Source: Variovorax paradoxus (GTDB lineage: Bacteria; Pseudomonadota; Gammaproteobacteria; Burkholderiales; Burkholderiaceae_C). From it: a stretch of DNA of 64,000 bases. The stretch is taken from positions 1,937,001 through 2,001,000 of the forward strand of contig NZ_CP091716.1 in the NCBI RefSeq assembly GCF_022009635.1, in the 5' to 3' direction. Below the pieces are notes generated by a model that was not told the DNA's origin, did not search any database, and saw only the letters and a list, made by a program, of their open reading frames with translations. Numbering within the stretch: the stretch's first letter is position 1; each line of letters opens with the position of its first letter. The translations under genes and the position numbers were made by a program. Of the stretch, positions 1-8,971 are shown one piece after another.

Positions 1-57
1 ACGTCAAGTAGTTCCGTCCACGCCGACCGGGCGCCCCGCCAGGGCATCCGGTCCCAC

Positions 58-89
58 AGAGTGGGTTGCCAACGCGACCCACTCTTTTT
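58..89 (+). terminator. Intrinsic terminator upstream of sspA
   Basis: A nine-base-pair stem (AGAGTGGGT at 58-66 with ACCCACTCT at 77-85, ten-base loop) runs into five T residues at 85-89. It would end transcription arriving from the left edge. A TAG at 9-11 preceded by GTC AAG could be the stop of the upstream gene, which in Burkholderiales is usually cytochrome c1 (petC), but three codons cannot identify it. Confidence 0.8.
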
Positions 90-110
90 GATTTTTAGGA
101 GTCTCTCGCC

Positions 111-722
111 ATGATGGTCTTGTATTCAGGAACGACCTGCCCCTTTTCCCACCGCTGCCGCTTCGTGTTGTTCGAAAAGGGCATGGACTTCGAGATTCGC
201 GACGTCGATCTCTACAACAAGCCCGAAGACATCAGCGTGATGAACCCGTACGGCCAGGTGCCGATCCTGGTCGAGCGCGACCTGATCCTGTACGAGTCGA
301 ACATCATCAACGAGTACATCGACGAGCGCTTCCCGCATCCGCAGCTGATGCCCGGCGACCCGGTCGACCGCGCCCGCGTGCGCCTGTTCCTGCTCAACTT
401 CGAGAAGGAACTGTTCGTGCATGTGTCGACGCTCGAAAACCGCACCGCCAAGGGCAACGACAAGGCGCTCGAAAAGGCCCGCTCGCACATCCGCGACCGC
501 CTGACGCAGCTGGCACCCGTGTTCCTCAAGAACAAGTACATGCTGGGCGACAACTTCTCGATGCTCGACGTGGCCATCGCGCCGCTGCTGTGGCGCCTCG
601 ACTACTACGGCATCGACCTGAGCAAGAACGCTGCGCCGCTGCTGAAGTACGCCGAGCGCATCTTCTCGCGCCCGGCCTACATCGAAGCACTGACGCCGTC
701 TGAAAAGGTCATGCGAAAGTAA
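111..722 (+). CDS. sspA: Stringent starvation protein A, GST-fold
   Basis: 203 residues, the normal SspA length. The N-terminal thioredoxin-like half carries CPFS at residues 10-13 and the GST-like strand-turn VPILVERD followed by the ESNIINEYIDERFP helix start; the C-terminal half is helical. SspA proteins bind RNA polymerase and alter transcription in starvation; they keep the GST fold but lack transferase activity. The start is one of two adjacent ATGs, placed behind TTAGGAG at 96-102. sspB follows 41 bases downstream, the usual pairing, so both are probably cotranscribed after the terminator at 58-89. Confidence 0.95.
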   Translation: MMVLYSGTTCPFSHRCRFVLFEKGMDFEIRDVDLYNKPEDISVMNPYGQVPILVERDLILYESNIINEYIDERFPHPQLMPGDPVDRARVRLFLLNFEKELFVHVSTLENRTAKGNDKALEKARSHIRDRLTQLAPVFLKNKYMLGDNFSMLDVAIAPLLWRLDYYGIDLSKNAAPLLKYAERIFSRPAYIEALTPSEKVMRK

Positions 723-763
723 GTAAGCTCCGTGCTTGCTTTCATCGTTTTTCGCCGTCTTTC

Positions 764-1345
764 ATGATCAACGCGCTCGAGTCGTCTTCCACCCGCCCGT
801 ACCTTATCCGGGCGCTGTATGAATGGTGCACCGACAACGGGTTCACCCCCTATGTCGCCGTGCAGGTCGACGACACCGTCCAGGTTCCGCGCGAGTACGT
901 GAAGAACGGCGAGATCGTGCTCAACATCAGCTTCGACGCGACCAGCTCGCTCAAGCTCGGCAACGATTTCATCGAGTTCAAGGCCCGTTTCGCGGGCAGT
1001 GCGCGCGAAATCAGCGTGCCGGTGGGGCGCGTGATCGCGATCTACGCGCGTGAAAACGGGCAAGGCATGGCGTTTCCCGCGCCGGTGCCCGCCGCTTCCG
1101 CGTCGGACAGCGGCAACGGCGAGGTGCCGTCATCGGCACCGTCTTCGCCGCAGGGCCCCGCGCGCATGCCGCTGCGCGATGCCTCGCGCGGCACTGAAGG
1201 CGACGCCAGCAAGATCGTCCACCTGGTGACGGGTGATGACGCCGACGAAACGGTAGATGCGGGCCCGGCCACGGACCCTGCCGACGAGCCGCCGCGCCCG
1301 CCGGCCGGTGGCGGATCCAGGCCGTCGTTGAAACGCATCAAGTGA
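764..1345 (+). CDS. sspB: ClpXP specificity-enhancing factor SspB
   Basis: 193 residues. Residues 1 to about 105 are the SspB substrate-binding domain (begins with RPYLIRALYEW and includes VPREYV and the GRVIAIYAREN strand). SspB binds ssrA-tagged peptides released by trans-translation and hands them to ClpXP. A long low-complexity Ala/Pro/Asp linker of about 75 residues follows, then a C-terminal RPSLKRIK that matches the ClpX-binding tail of E. coli SspB (RPALRVVK type). The linker is longer than in enteric SspB. A GGCCGG/CCGGCC hairpin at 1353-1370 follows the stop but has no T-run. Confidence 0.95.
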   Translation: MINALESSSTRPYLIRALYEWCTDNGFTPYVAVQVDDTVQVPREYVKNGEIVLNISFDATSSLKLGNDFIEFKARFAGSAREISVPVGRVIAIYARENGQGMAFPAPVPAASASDSGNGEVPSSAPSSPQGPARMPLRDASRGTEGDASKIVHLVTGDDADETVDAGPATDPADEPPRPPAGGGSRPSLKRIK

Positions 1346-1377
1346 GCTGGGCGGCCGGATCATGCCGGCCACGCCAC

Positions 1378-1383
1378 TAGAAT
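1378..1383 (+). promoter_or_regulatory. Possible -10 box for tRNA-Thr
   Basis: TAGAAT lies 22 bases before the mature tRNA 5' end, a plausible -10 element. No convincing -35 hexamer is visible at the expected distance, so the call is weak. Confidence 0.3.
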
Positions 1384-1405
1384 CACGCTCTGAAGAAATT
1401 CACCA

Positions 1406-1481
1406 GCCGCTTTAGCTCAATTGGTAGAGCACCCGCCTTGTAAGCGGAAGGTCGTCAGTTCGATTCCGACAAGCGGCACCA
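1406..1481 (+). tRNA. tRNA-Thr (anticodon UGU)
   Basis: 76 bases fold as a cloverleaf: acceptor GCCGCTT/AAGCGGC, D stem GCTC/GAGC, anticodon loop CTTGTAA giving anticodon TGT, T loop TTCGATT, and an encoded ACCA end. Positions 52 and 62 form an A-C mismatch in the T stem, as in E. coli tRNA-Thr(UGU). Position 27-43 is also mismatched (C-A). Confidence 0.95.
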
Positions 1482-1485
1482 TTCG

Positions 1486-1521
1486 AAAACCCCTGGCTCA
1501 CCCGTGATCCAGGGGTTTTTT
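1486..1521. terminator. Bidirectional terminator between tRNA-Thr and GGDEF gene
   Basis: ACCCCTGG at 1489-1496 pairs with CCAGGGGT at 1509-1516 over a 12-base loop and is followed by six Ts on the plus strand. On the minus strand the same stem is followed by TTTT, so it can also end the converging gene, whose stop codon lies at 1521-1523. Confidence 0.8.
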
Positions 1522-2687
1522 CATGCGCCGCGCGCCGAGCCTCCGTGCTCGCCCGCAAACGCATACGCAGGCCCCATGCGTTGCTGCTTGCAGTGCCGCA
1601 GCGCTTCCGCCGCCGAAGCCATCAGGCTGGCGAGCGTGTCGCCGTCGGCGGGATGGCAGGCGATGCCCATGCTCAGCTCGCCGCCCGCGAGCAGGCGGCC
1701 TTCGTATGTGACTGGCGTCGCGCCCGCGGTCTCGATGCGGATGGCCATTTCCGCGAGTTTCTGGCGTGTCGGGCTGCCGACCAGCAGCAAGGCAAATTCG
1801 TCATCGCCCAGGCGCGCCACCATGTCGTCGGCACGCACCTGCTGGCGCAGCCGCTGCGCAATGGCCGCGAGCACCGCGTCGCCGCCTGCGCGGCCATGCC
1901 GTTCGTTCACGCGGCTGAAACCGTTCAGGCCGACCAGCATCAGCGAGAACGGCCGGCCTTCGCGCAGCCATTCGTCGCCGCGGCTCTCGAAGCCGGCGCG
2001 GCTGGTGGCGCCCGTGAGCGCGTCGGTGCCCATGGCGCCCATCAGCGCATGCGTGTGCGCCTCTTGCGCCTTTGCGGAATTCAGCACGTGGCGCAGCCGG
2101 GCGCCGACGGCCAGGGCGAGCATCGCGAGTTCGGCGATCGCGGCGGCTTGCGCCATGTTCAGCCGGCCGGGCACCCAGGGCTGTTCGCTCCAGACCGGCA
2201 GACGCGTGACCGAGATGCCCGCCAGCAGCAGCAAGGCGCCGATGCAGAACAGTACTGCCGGCCAGCGCAGGCGGGGCAGTGCGATGAACGCCCCCGCCGT
2301 CAGGACCACCGTGGCCGCGACCAGCAGCCCCTGCACGGCGCGCAGCGTCCATGCCAGTTGTGTCTCGGCCGCGGCGTACAGCAAGGTCAACACCAGCGCG
2401 ATACCGACGCCCTGCGCCACCCGGTCGAGCCGGGGCGCGAAATGCCGCAGCCGCAGCAACTGCCGCGCGAATTGAAGCCGGAAGATCGCCCAGAGCGCCA
2501 GCGCCGCCGCCGCCCAGTGCGCGAGCGGATCGTCCGGCGCCAGGCTGTTCATGCCGGCGAAGCCGAGCAGCGCGAAGGCGCAGGCCAGCACGTAGTAGCC
2601 GTGGATCAGCGCGCCGAACACCAGCAGCAGCACGAGGCCGCAGACCATGAGGCCGGCCAGCAGGCCGTAGCTCACACCGTCGATCAT
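1521..2687 (-). CDS. Membrane GGDEF-domain protein, degenerate active site
   Basis: From ATG at 2687 the product has 388 residues; an upstream in-frame ATG at 2816 would add 43 residues without membrane character, so the start just before the first helix is preferred. The N-terminal half has six or seven hydrophobic helices resembling the 7TM part of 7TMR-DISM sensors, without the usual periplasmic domain. The C-terminal half is a GGDEF domain. The signature reads GDDEF (residues 294-298), and the upstream metal-binding DxD stretch reads GLNGF, so both aspartates are gone. The inhibitory RxxD (RADD, 285-288) is kept five residues before the signature. Diguanylate cyclase activity is doubtful; c-di-GMP binding remains possible. 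Confidence 0.85.
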   Translation of the reverse strand: MIDGVSYGLLAGLMVCGLVLLLVFGALIHGYYVLACAFALLGFAGMNSLAPDDPLAHWAAAALALWAIFRLQFARQLLRLRHFAPRLDRVAQGVGIALVLTLLYAAAETQLAWTLRAVQGLLVAATVVLTAGAFIALPRLRWPAVLFCIGALLLLAGISVTRLPVWSEQPWVPGRLNMAQAAAIAELAMLALAVGARLRHVLNSAKAQEAHTHALMGAMGTDALTGATSRAGFESRGDEWLREGRPFSLMLVGLNGFSRVNERHGRAGGDAVLAAIAQRLRQQVRADDMVARLGDDEFALLLVGSPTRQKLAEMAIRIETAGATPVTYEGRLLAGGELSMGIACHPADGDTLASLMASAAEALRHCKQQRMGPAYAFAGEHGGSARGA

Positions 2688-2878
2688 GATGGGCGACGGC
2701 CCTTGGCGGAAAGCAGGCGAGGGGGGGACATGGACGGCATCCGGACAGTTCGAGGCAAGAGGCCTTTGAAAGGCGGGTAACCGATCGTATCCGCCGGGCA
2801 ATGCCGCGCCATGCATTCCGTCTCACAAAAGCGTCAGTCCCGGGCGTCGGCGGGCGACTTTCTTCCTGCTTTCTTCTT

Positions 2879-4606
2879 CTAGAACTCCGCGCCTTCGACC
2901 AGGAAGCGCAGCCGCCGCACGCCCTGCCATTCGTCCGCGTCCAGCCGGAATGCCAGCTTGACCCTGGGCGGCAACGGCTCGGTGTGGCTGAACCACATGG
3001 CGTCGATCGGCTGGCCCTGGTGCCGCAGCTTGAGCGACAGGTGCTTTTCGCCCACCAGCCGCTGCGACACCACCTCGACCTCCTCGCTGAAGGTTGGCGG
3101 CGCGAAGCCCTGGCCCCAGACCTCGCGGTGCAGCGTGTCGACGAGGTCAATGCGCATGTACTCGCGGGCGATGGGCCCGTCGGTCTCGATCTGCCGGGTG
3201 AGCGCGGCGTCGGCCAGCAGCTCGCGGGCGACCTGGGCGAAGCCTTTCTCGAAGGTCTCGAAGTGCTCGCGCGCCACCGTGCAGCCGGCCGCCATCGCAT
3301 GGCCGCCGAAGCGCAGCAGCACGCCCGGATGGCGTTTGGCCACGAGGTCGAGCGCGTCGCGCAGGTGAAAGCCCGGGATCGAGCGGCCCGAGCCCTTCAG
3401 CTCCTGCTCCTTGCCCGGCGCGCCGCTCGCGGCGAAGACGAAGGTCGGACGGTGGAAACGGTCCTTGATGCGCGAGGCCACGATGCCCACCACGCCTTCG
3501 TGGAAGCCCGCATCGAACACGCTGATGGCCGGCGGCGGTGCCGCGATGCCCTCGCCATCGGTGCCGTTGGAAAACAGCGACTCCGCCAGCAGCAGCGCCT
3601 GGTCGCGCATGCCGCCCTCGATGTCGCGCCGTTCGCGGTTGATGCCGTCGAGCATGCGCGCGAGTTCCTCCGCGCGGCCGGCGTCGTCGGTCAGCAGGCA
3701 TTCGATGCCCAGCGTCATGTCGGCCAGCCGGCCGGCCGCGTTGATGCGCGGGCCCAGCGCAAAGCCGAAGTCGAAGGTGGTGGCTGCCGATGCATGGCGG
3801 CTCGCCGCCTTGAACAGCGCGGCCACGCCGGCAGGCATCGCGCCGGCGCGGATGCGGCGCAGGCCCTGCGCCACGAGGCGGCGGTTGTTGGCGTCGAGCT
3901 TGACCACGTCGGCCACGGTGCCGAGCGCGACCAGCGGCAGCAGCGCATCGAGCTTGGGTTGCGTGGCCGTGTCGAACACGCCGCGCTTGCGCAACTCGGA
4001 GCGCAGCGCCAGCAGCACGTAGAACATCACGCCGACACCGGCGATGCTCTTGCTCTCGAATTCGCAACCTGGCTGGTTCGGGTTGACCAGCACGTCGGCC
4101 AGGGGAAGTTCGGGGCCGGGCAGGTGGTGGTCGGTCACCAGCACCTGCAGGCCGCGCGCCTTGGCGGCGGCCACGCCCTCGACGCTGGCGATGCCGTTGT
4201 CGACGGTGATCAGCATGTCGGCGCCGCTCGCGGCCACGCGTTCGGCGATGGGCGGCGTGAGGCCGTAGCCGTCGACCACGCGGTCGGGCACGAGGTAGCT
4301 CACGTTCTTGGCGCCCAGCAGGCGCAGGCCGCGCACGCCGACCGCGCAGGCGGTGGCGCCGTCGCAGTCGTAGTCGGCCACGATGCACAGGCGCTTGTCC
4401 TGCGCGATGGCGTCGGCCAGCAGCACGGCCGCGTCGTGGGTGCCACGCAGGGTGTCGGGCGACAGCAGGCGGGCGAGGCCGTCGTCGAGCTCGTCCTTGG
4501 CGCGCACGCCGCGGGCCGCGAACAGGCGGGCCAGCAGCGGATGCACGCCGGCCTGCTCCAGCGCCCAGACGGTGCGCGGCGGGATTTCCCGGTCGATGAT
4601 TTTCAT
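2879..4606 (-). CDS. recJ: Single-stranded-DNA-specific exonuclease RecJ
   Basis: 575 residues, close to E. coli RecJ (577). The DHH phosphoesterase motifs are present: DYDCDG at residues 78-83, DNG near 136, and TDHHLPG at 158-164. RecJ degrades single-stranded DNA 5' to 3' in RecF-pathway recombination and mismatch repair. ATG at 4606 is chosen because it starts the conserved family N-terminus and overlaps the upstream gene's TGA by four bases (ATGA), implying translational coupling. The frame stays open upstream to 5272, but that part is antisense to nothing conserved and overlaps the upstream gene. Confidence 0.97.
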   Translation of the reverse strand: MKIIDREIPPRTVWALEQAGVHPLLARLFAARGVRAKDELDDGLARLLSPDTLRGTHDAAVLLADAIAQDKRLCIVADYDCDGATACAVGVRGLRLLGAKNVSYLVPDRVVDGYGLTPPIAERVAASGADMLITVDNGIASVEGVAAAKARGLQVLVTDHHLPGPELPLADVLVNPNQPGCEFESKSIAGVGVMFYVLLALRSELRKRGVFDTATQPKLDALLPLVALGTVADVVKLDANNRRLVAQGLRRIRAGAMPAGVAALFKAASRHASAATTFDFGFALGPRINAAGRLADMTLGIECLLTDDAGRAEELARMLDGINRERRDIEGGMRDQALLLAESLFSNGTDGEGIAAPPPAISVFDAGFHEGVVGIVASRIKDRFHRPTFVFAASGAPGKEQELKGSGRSIPGFHLRDALDLVAKRHPGVLLRFGGHAMAAGCTVAREHFETFEKGFAQVARELLADAALTRQIETDGPIAREYMRIDLVDTLHREVWGQGFAPPTFSEEVEVVSQRLVGEKHLSLKLRHQGQPIDAMWFSHTEPLPPRVKLAFRLDADEWQGVRRLRFLVEGAEF

Positions 4607-5571
4607 AGCGACTCCAGCACGTCGGCCGCGCGCTTGCGGTCGAACAGGCTCTTGGCCCAGCGGCTCAGGCCGCGTTGCTGCACGGTGTAGCGCTGGGCCG
4701 CACGGTCGCCGCACAGCGTGAGCGACACGTCGGCACCGCGGGTGTAGTCGGCCAGCAGCGAGGCGATGTCGTTTGCGTCCAGTGCCTGCCAGGCGGCGGC
4801 CCAGCCGGCGCCGTCGTCGCGCAGGGCGGCGACGCGCAGTGCCTCGCTCACCGTGGTTTCCGAAGCGGCGGGCGGCAGGGGCTGTGCTGTCAGCGCGCCG
4901 GTGCCGCTGAGCCAGAAGGAGTTGATGGGCGGCACGCCGCGCGCGGCGCGGTCGTCGTTCACGCGCTGGGTGTAGAGCAGCATCTGCATTTCGTTCTGCA
5001 GGCGGCGCAGCGGGCGGGCCGCATCGGCCAGCGGCGACCACTGCGAGATGGGCCAGCCCACGGCGCGGTCGATGGAGGCCGTGGCCAGCCCGTCGAAGAT
5101 GCGCGCGCGCGCCAGCCAGCGGCCGGGCACGGGCGAGGGGTGCAGCGCGATGCCGTCTTCCTCGAAGAAGGGCCGGGCGGCTTCGAGCAGCGTGGCCGAT
5201 TCGGCGGCGTCGATCTCGATGGCGGACGGATCGCCCAGCACCACGTCGTCGATGCCGACCAGCCAGTTGCACAGCGTGACCACGCCCCAGCCCTCGGTGT
5301 CGCCGGCGGCGGCGATGCCCAGGCGCCGCGCCTCAAGCGCGGCCCAGGGAATGCAGCCGTCGGCAGCGGGGATGCCCAGCGCCCGCGCGAGCGCGCGTTC
5401 GTGCGGCGGTGAGCGCGTGCTTTCATCCTGCGTGTCGGTGTCCGCGAGGGTCAGGCGCAGCAGCAGGGTTTCGAGATTGGGGAGCCGCAATGTGGGCAGC
5501 GCCGCGCGGCATGCCGGGGAACCGCGGCCGGCAAAGGGGATCAACAGGTGACGTGGGAGGGTTTCGGCCAT
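4603..5571 (-). CDS. RpfE-like phosphoglycerate-mutase-fold protein
   Basis: 322 residues. It resembles the conserved protein encoded next to recJ in beta- and gammaproteobacteria, called RpfE in Xanthomonas, which belongs to a phosphoglycerate-mutase-like family. The best landmark is the QMLLYTQRVND segment followed by GVPPINSFWLSGTG. No metal-binding or catalytic set for a mutase is evident, and the biochemical role of the family is unknown. The gene overlaps recJ by four bases and starts 55 bases from the divergent lolC/F gene, so its promoter must lie in 5572-5626. Confidence 0.75.
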   Translation of the reverse strand: MAETLPRHLLIPFAGRGSPACRAALPTLRLPNLETLLLRLTLADTDTQDESTRSPPHERALARALGIPAADGCIPWAALEARRLGIAAAGDTEGWGVVTLCNWLVGIDDVVLGDPSAIEIDAAESATLLEAARPFFEEDGIALHPSPVPGRWLARARIFDGLATASIDRAVGWPISQWSPLADAARPLRRLQNEMQMLLYTQRVNDDRAARGVPPINSFWLSGTGALTAQPLPPAASETTVSEALRVAALRDDGAGWAAAWQALDANDIASLLADYTRGADVSLTLCGDRAAQRYTVQQRGLSRWAKSLFDRKRAADVLESL

Positions 5572-5626
5572 CTCCCTATTGTCCGGGAAGCCCTGAGGTC
5601 ATCCGGAATGCCACAATTCCGACCCT

Positions 5627-6883
5627 ATGCGATTTCCCTATGAACTGCAGCTCGGCTGGCGCTACACGCGCGCAGGACGGGCGACGCGGCGCAACGGCTT
5701 CATCTCCTTCATCTCCGGTGTCTCGATGCTCGGCATCGCGCTGGGCGTGGCGGCGCTGATCATTGTGCTCAGTGTGATGAACGGCTTCCAGAAGGAAGTG
5801 CGCGACCGCATGCTCGGCGTGGTGTCGCACATCGAGATCTTCTCGCGCGACGGACAGGCGCTGCCGCAGCTCGAAGAGATCATGGCGGCGGCGCGCAAGC
5901 ATCCCGAGGTGATCGGCGCGGCGCCCTTCATCAACACCCAGGCGCTCATCGCGCGCGGCGAGGACATGAAGGGCACCGTGGTGCGCGGCATCGATCCCAA
6001 GCTCGAGCCCGAAGTGACCGACACCAACAGCATTGCCGCCCACGGCACCTTCGACAAGCTGGTGCCGGGCGAATTCGGCATCGTGCTGGGCGCCGAGCTG
6101 GCGCGCTCGCTGTTCGTGCAGCCGGGCGACAAGGTCACGCTGGTGGCCCCGGGCGGTCAGGTCACGCCGGCCGGCGTGGTGCCGCGCCTGAAGCAGTTCA
6201 CCGTGGTCGGCACCTTCGACTCGGGCCACTACGAATACGACTCCGCGCTCGCCATGGTCCACGAGCAGGACGCCGCCAAGGTGTTCCGCCTCGAAGGCCC
6301 GACCGGCATCCGCCTGAAGCTCAAGGACCTCAACGAGGCGCGCGACGTGGCCGACCAGCTGGCCGTGAGCCTGCCGGGCGAGTTCCTCATTCGCGACTGG
6401 ACCCGCCAGAACAAGACCTGGTTCGCGGCCGTGCAGGTCGAGAAACGCATGATGTTCATCATCCTCACGCTGATCGTGGCGGTGGCGGCCTTCAACCTGG
6501 TCTCCACGCTCGTCATGACCGTGACCGACAAGCGCGCCGACATCGCCATCCTGCGCACGCTGGGCAGTTCGCCGCGCAGCATCATGGGCATCTTCGTGGT
6601 GCAGGGCGCGATGGTGGGCGTGATCGGCACCGTGGCCGGTTTGCTGCTGGGCCTGGGCATCGCCTTCAACATCGACGTGATCGTGCCCTTCCTGGAGCAC
6701 CTGTTCCACGCGAGCTTCCTGCCGAAGGACATCTACCTGATCAGCAAGATGCCAAGCGATCCGCAGCAAAGCGACATCGTGCCGATCGCCATCATTTCCC
6801 TGGTGCTGTCCTTCGTGGCCACCCTGTATCCGAGCTGGCGCGCCAGCCGCGTGAACCCCGCCGAGGCCCTGCGCTATGAGTGA
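5627..6883 (+). CDS. lolC: Lipoprotein-releasing permease LolC/LolE (LolF type)
   Basis: 418 residues with MacB/FtsX topology: one N-terminal helix (about 25-47), a large periplasmic domain, then three helices from about 280 to the end. The start [13 protein letters not shown] and the [12 protein letters not shown] helix are typical of LolC/LolE. The complex extracts mature lipoproteins from the inner membrane for delivery to LolA. Only one permease gene precedes lolD, as in bacteria where a single LolF replaces the enteric LolC/LolE pair. lolD starts before this gene ends (8-base overlap). Confidence 0.93.
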   Translation: MRFPYELQLGWRYTRAGRATRRNGFISFISGVSMLGIALGVAALIIVLSVMNGFQKEVRDRMLGVVSHIEIFSRDGQALPQLEEIMAAARKHPEVIGAAPFINTQALIARGEDMKGTVVRGIDPKLEPEVTDTNSIAAHGTFDKLVPGEFGIVLGAELARSLFVQPGDKVTLVAPGGQVTPAGVVPRLKQFTVVGTFDSGHYEYDSALAMVHEQDAAKVFRLEGPTGIRLKLKDLNEARDVADQLAVSLPGEFLIRDWTRQNKTWFAAVQVEKRMMFIILTLIVAVAAFNLVSTLVMTVTDKRADIAILRTLGSSPRSIMGIFVVQGAMVGVIGTVAGLLLGLGIAFNIDVIVPFLEHLFHASFLPKDIYLISKMPSDPQQSDIVPIAIISLVLSFVATLYPSWRASRVNPAEALRYE

Positions 6884-7553
6884 AGTCGTATTGAAGGCCC
6901 GCGGCCTCACCAAGCGTTTCCACGAAGGCAGGCTGGACCTGACCGTGCTGCATGGTGTCGATCTCGACGTGCACGCAGGCGAGACCCTGGCCATTGTCGG
7001 CGCCTCGGGCTCCGGCAAGAGCACGCTGCTGCACCTGATGGGCGGATTGGACGCGCCCACCTCGGGCAAGGTCGAACTGCTGGGCAAGGACATCGCCCAT
7101 GTCGACGCGGCCGAGCAGGGCCGGTTGCGCAACCAGCACCTGGGCTTCGTCTACCAGTTCCATCACCTGCTGCCCGAATTCAGCGCGCTCGACAACGTGG
7201 CGATGCCGCTGAAGATCCGGCGCACGGAGCCCGCCACGGCCGCGCATGCGGCATCGAAGATTCTCGAAAGCGTGGGCCTGGGCCAGCGCTTGCACCACCG
7301 GCCGGCCGAGCTGTCGGGCGGCGAGCGCCAGCGCGTGGCGATTGCGCGCGCGCTGGTCACCCAGCCCGCCTGCGTGCTGGCCGACGAGCCCACCGGCAAC
7401 CTCGACCGCAGCACTGCGGACACGGTGTTCGCGCTGATGCTTGACCTGGCGCATCGGCATGGAACGGCGTTCGTGATGGTCACGCATGACCAGGAGCTGG
7501 CGAAGCGGTGCGACCGGGTGCTGCAGTTGGTGGCTGGGCGCTTGGCCGGCTGA
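6876..7553 (+). CDS. lolD: Lipoprotein-releasing ABC ATPase LolD
   Basis: 225 residues. Walker [10 protein letters not shown] is at residues 42-50, the signature LSGGERQR near 146, Walker [13 protein letters not shown] near 166, and the H-loop in VMVTHD. It powers the LolCDE-type machine with the permease encoded immediately upstream; the genes overlap by eight bases. It converges on the membrane-protein gene ending at 7558, only four bases away, with no clear terminator between. Confidence 0.95.
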   Translation: MSEVVLKARGLTKRFHEGRLDLTVLHGVDLDVHAGETLAIVGASGSGKSTLLHLMGGLDAPTSGKVELLGKDIAHVDAAEQGRLRNQHLGFVYQFHHLLPEFSALDNVAMPLKIRRTEPATAAHAASKILESVGLGQRLHHRPAELSGGERQRVAIARALVTQPACVLADEPTGNLDRSTADTVFALMLDLAHRHGTAFVMVTHDQELAKRCDRVLQLVAGRLAG

Positions 7554-7557
7554 GCTG

Positions 7558-8079
7558 CTATCGGTCGGAGCCACCGGCTTCGCGGCGCTGCATGACGGCT
7601 CGAAGCTGCGTCAGGTGGCGGCTGGTCCGCCAGCGTGACCAAATAGCCAGCAGCGCCAGCAACGTGCCACCCGTCGCAATGGAGAGCGTCCATTGAAGGT
7701 TGCTGCTTCGTGCCTGCGCCAGGATCTGGACAGTGGACGCATAGGCGCACTGCGCCTGGCCATCAGCCGTCATCTCGAAGAGCCTGGAGCCATCGTGGAG
7801 AACGGAAACCGAGGTGCCTCTTGCCACTCGGACGATCTGCTGTTCGCATGCATGGATGGAGAACCGCTCGGAGCGGCCGTCGGACTCGATGACCGCATAG
7901 TTCGTGGATCGCGCCCGTCCTTTTCCCGGCTCGACACCGACAAACAGCCCTGAGGCGACTGAAAGCTCCTCTCTCTTTGCTTCCTGGATGATTGTCTGTG
8001 AGCTGAGCGCGGCAAAAAACACCGCAATCCAGAGTCCGCCCAAGAGCGCTCCCGTCATCCCCCACAAGCTTCTGTTCAT
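7558..8079 (-). CDS. Membrane protein downstream of ECF sigma gene
   Basis: 173 residues from ATG at 8079; an in-frame start at 8142 would add only a basic stretch overlapping the upstream gene. Two hydrophobic helices (about residues 8-26 and 130-150) flank a soluble, probably periplasmic, domain of about 100 residues; the C-terminus is short and basic. The layout resembles DUF3592-type proteins but I do not recognise the family. The gene lies 37 bases after the sigma gene on the same strand, so they are probably cotranscribed. It has no Cys/His zinc anti-sigma motif. Codon use is somewhat less GC-rich than the neighbours. Confidence 0.7.
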   Translation of the reverse strand: MNRSLWGMTGALLGGLWIAVFFAALSSQTIIQEAKREELSVASGLFVGVEPGKGRARSTNYAVIESDGRSERFSIHACEQQIVRVARGTSVSVLHDGSRLFEMTADGQAQCAYASTVQILAQARSSNLQWTLSIATGGTLLALLAIWSRWRTSRHLTQLRAVMQRREAGGSDR

Positions 8080-8116
8080 TGTCGGATTTTGCCGTCGGAC
8101 CGGTTTCACCCGACGG

Positions 8117-8890
8117 TCAGACCGACGCGTCCTCGTGCACATACCGCGTGCCCAACGGCAGCATGCAGACGAACTGGTTGCCCAACGTCAGCACGAGGCC
8201 GAGCTGCCCGCCAACGTGAGTGACCTGGCAGACAGCATTCGGTGCGGCCGTCGTCCCTGCTGCGGCTGAACGCACGACAGCGCGGGTCGCGGGTTGGCAC
8301 AGCATGGCGAGCAGTACGTTCGCGTCGCGGTTGAGCAGAGACTGGCGATAGAGCTGAAGCGCCGCCTCCGTTTCGGGGTCGTCTTGCGTGCGCCCTGACG
8401 ACGGCGCTTCACGGCCGCGCAAGCGCATCAGAGCGCGATGCAACTGCTGCCGGCAACCGGCTTCAGTCTTTCCGCTGACTTTGGCGATCTCGCTGTAGCT
8501 CAGTTCGAAGACTTCGCGCAGCAGCACTGCGGCGGCGTCGGTCCGACTGAGGCGCTCTGCCAGTAGGCGCAATGCGTGATCGGCTTCCTGGGCCTGTGCC
8601 GCCTCAGTCTCCGCTGATGGCGCTTGGGGGGAAAGCCCTTCGGCATCCTTCAGCCACCACTGCATCCACCTATCCCGCCGCAGCCGGTCGACGGCCAGGT
8701 TCTGCATCACCGTGGTCAGCCACGCCTGCGCCGAATCGGGCGCGGGCTTGTCGGCCGCCTCCAGCGCACGCAGATAGGTGTCCTGCACCACGTCCTCGGC
8801 ATCCGCCGTGCCGCCCAGCATGCGCGCTGCCGCGCGAACCAGCCGGCTTCGCAGTGCCGGGAATTGCGAGAGATAGCGTTCATCGAGCAT
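8117..8890 (-). CDS. ECF sigma factor with C-terminal extension (ECF41/SigJ-like)
   Basis: 257 residues, longer than a minimal ECF sigma factor. Region 2 (about 10-75) has ADAEDVVQDTYLRAL; region 4 (about 105-165) has LREVFELSYSEIAKVSGKTE, the helix-turn-helix of the SigJ/ECF41 type. About 90 residues follow, beginning TEAALQLYRQSLLNRDANVL, which resembles the start of the SnoaL-like domain fused to ECF41 factors. The DGGGR motif of that domain is not recognisable, so the extension is divergent. In ECF41 factors this extension replaces a separate anti-sigma factor. A matching promoter lies in the divergent intergenic region at 8916-8942. Confidence 0.88.
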   Translation of the reverse strand: MLDERYLSQFPALRSRLVRAAARMLGGTADAEDVVQDTYLRALEAADKPAPDSAQAWLTTVMQNLAVDRLRRDRWMQWWLKDAEGLSPQAPSAETEAAQAQEADHALRLLAERLSRTDAAAVLLREVFELSYSEIAKVSGKTEAGCRQQLHRALMRLRGREAPSSGRTQDDPETEAALQLYRQSLLNRDANVLLAMLCQPATRAVVRSAAAGTTAAPNAVCQVTHVGGQLGLVLTLGNQFVCMLPLGTRYVHEDASV

Positions 8891-8915
8891 CGGCGCAGCT
8901 TGCCATAGCCCGCAA

Positions 8916-8942
8916 TGTCACGAAACTGTGGGCTTGTTCGTC
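8916..8942 (+). promoter_or_regulatory. ECF41-like promoter upstream of the ClpP paralogue
   Basis: TGTCACG at 8916-8922 and CGTC at 8939-8942 are separated by exactly 16 bases. This agrees with the TGTCACA-N16-CGTC consensus I recall for ECF41 sigma factors. Transcription would start near 8950, just before the ribosome binding site CAGGAG at 8958-8963. The sigma gene starts at 8890 in the opposite direction, so this is the expected position for a neighbouring target. Confidence 0.5.
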
Positions 8943-8971
8943 AAGACAGTCCAACCACAGGAGCTTTCTTC

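Noticed and set aside
2801..4690. Long open frame on the plus strand opposite recJ, and similar long frames opposite many genes
   Set aside because: High GC makes antisense stop codons rare. These frames give Arg/His/Gly/Ala-rich products without any family, and they lie opposite clearly conserved genes.
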